Shown: piece by piece, positions 6,923 to 7,145 of the stretch
How positions within the stretch are numbered: the first letter of the stretch is position 1
How the letters are laid out: every line of letters starts with the position of its first letter
Origin: an uncultured Lachnospiraceae bacterium
GTDB taxonomy: Bacteria > Bacillota > Clostridia > Lachnospirales > Lachnospiraceae
DNA: 7,145 nt
Assembly (NCBI GenBank): GCA_947594335.1
Contig: CANQEC010000123.1
Location: forward strand, 1 to 7,145
Direction: 5' to 3'
Translations under genes and position numbers: made by a program
The notes under the pieces: generated by a model
Seen by the model: the letters and a program-made list of their open reading frames with translations, nothing else
Told to the model about the DNA's origin: nothing
Database searches by the model: none

Positions 6923-6928
6923 CCTCCT
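6923..6928 (-). promoter_or_regulatory. Ribosome binding site supporting the GTG start at 6916
   Basis: On the - strand AGGAGG lies 6 nt before GTG (6916-6914), an ideal spacing. It falls inside the frame of the alternative ATG start at 6955, which itself has only a distant GGGAG 20 or more nt away. Confidence 0.7.
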
Positions 6929-7012
6929 CTCCTTTCTTTCGATCGTTTCTTTCATTGCCGCGGGCGCGTTCGGGCAGCTCCCGCAAGTGTGGATCCCCTC
7001 ACTTTGCCTTCA

Positions 7013-7045
7013 TAATCGAGCAGGAGGCGGCTTTTCCTCCTGCCC
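7013..7045 (+). repeat. Hairpin repeat, copy 2
   Basis: This is identical to 3004-3036 at 31 of 33 positions and has the same orientation. The perfect stem is GCAGGAGG (7020-7027) with CCTCCTGC (7036-7043) and the loop is CGGCTTTT. The flanking substitution G to A at 7019 breaks one stem pair. Unlike copy 1, no T-tract follows on either strand and no + gene precedes it, so it is not an obvious terminator. It lies about 100 nt upstream of the orphan operon start. Confidence 0.85.
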
Positions 7046-7052
7046 GCCGCGC

Positions 7053-7094
7053 GGCCCGTGTGCTGCGCCAGCAGCAATTTTCCTTACACGGGCC
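7053..7094. repeat. Nested inverted repeat
   Basis: Perfect 9-bp arms GGCCCGTGT (7053-7061) and ACACGGGCC (7086-7094) enclose an inner hairpin GCTGC-GCCA-GCAGC (7062-7075) and a 10-nt unpaired stretch AATTTTCCTT. It could be part of the operon leader RNA, a protein-binding site or a small structured element. No known RNA family is recognised. Confidence 0.6.
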
Positions 7095-7100
7095 TGCGCA

Positions 7101-7141
7101 CAAAAGAAGAACGGAGCACCCCGCAAAGCAGGATCCTCCGT
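7101..7141 (-). terminator. Rho-independent terminator of a gene entering from the right
   Basis: Read on the - strand, ACGGAG pairs with CTCCGT and, after one G/G mismatch, ATCCTGC pairs with GCGGGGT. This gives 13 pairs closed by a TTT loop, and the U-rich tail TCTTCTTTTG follows. Two of the inner pairs are G-U wobbles that exist only in --strand RNA (C-A mismatches on the + strand), so the direction is clear. A --strand gene should therefore end just beyond position 7145. Confidence 0.75.
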
Positions 7142-7145
7142 CGGT

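Larger units (their letters stand above)
6956..7145. other. Gene-free right edge with stacked hairpins
   Basis: No coding sequence is supported here. From left to right it holds the leader of the --strand operon, the second copy of the hairpin repeat (7013-7045), a nested inverted repeat (7053-7094) and a --strand terminator (7101-7141). I searched the - strand between 7100 and 6930 for a SigA promoter for the two-gene operon and saw no acceptable -35/-10 pair. Confidence 0.6.

Noticed and set aside
1..7145. CRISPR array, tRNA, rRNA, transposase or phage integrase
   Set aside because: I saw no evenly spaced direct repeats, cloverleaf sequence, rRNA segment or mobile-element protein motif. 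The only sizeable direct repeat is the 33-nt hairpin pair.

Overview
This window looks like chromosomal DNA from a Bacillota bacterium, most plausibly a gut Clostridia/Lachnospiraceae-type organism. The evidence is strong AGGAGG-type ribosome binding sites, consensus SigA promoters, Rho-independent hairpins, moderately high GC, and a BspA-like leucine-rich-repeat protein next to a secreted 5'-nucleotidase. The genus assignment is inference; there is no rRNA or marker gene to settle it.

Layout. Positions 1-306 hold no convincing gene, only some short inverted repeats. A 276-aa LRR_5 protein without a signal peptide follows on the + strand (307-1137). A 98-bp gap then carries a near-consensus promoter and a striking inverted repeat that overlaps both the promoter and the ribosome binding site. 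It leads into a secreted 5'-nucleotidase-family phosphoesterase (1236-2984, +), which ends at a strong hairpin terminator (3009-3043). From there to about 6916 everything reads on the - strand. In transcription order, an operon of two unrecognised genes (6916-5798, then 5783-4395, 14 bp apart) is followed by an M20D-type amidohydrolase (4295-3081). The amidohydrolase has its own perfect TTGACA/TATAAT promoter, but no terminator separates it from the operon. The right edge (6917-7145) has no gene. It holds a second copy of the 3' nucleotidase hairpin, a nested inverted repeat, and a --strand terminator that must belong to a gene entering from beyond the right edge.

How the genes relate. The nucleotidase (extracellular nucleotide salvage) and the amidohydrolase (cytoplasmic deacylation of N-acyl amino acids or peptides) are ordinary scavenging enzymes with independent promoters. 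The two-gene operon is the part without an explanation: both products are soluble, highly charged, helix-rich proteins with no motif I recognise. The whole --strand block is bracketed by two 33-nt direct copies (31/33 identical) of the same hairpin sequence. The most interesting signals are that bracketing repeat, the orphan two-gene operon, and the ribosome-binding-site-sequestering inverted repeat in front of the nucleotidase.
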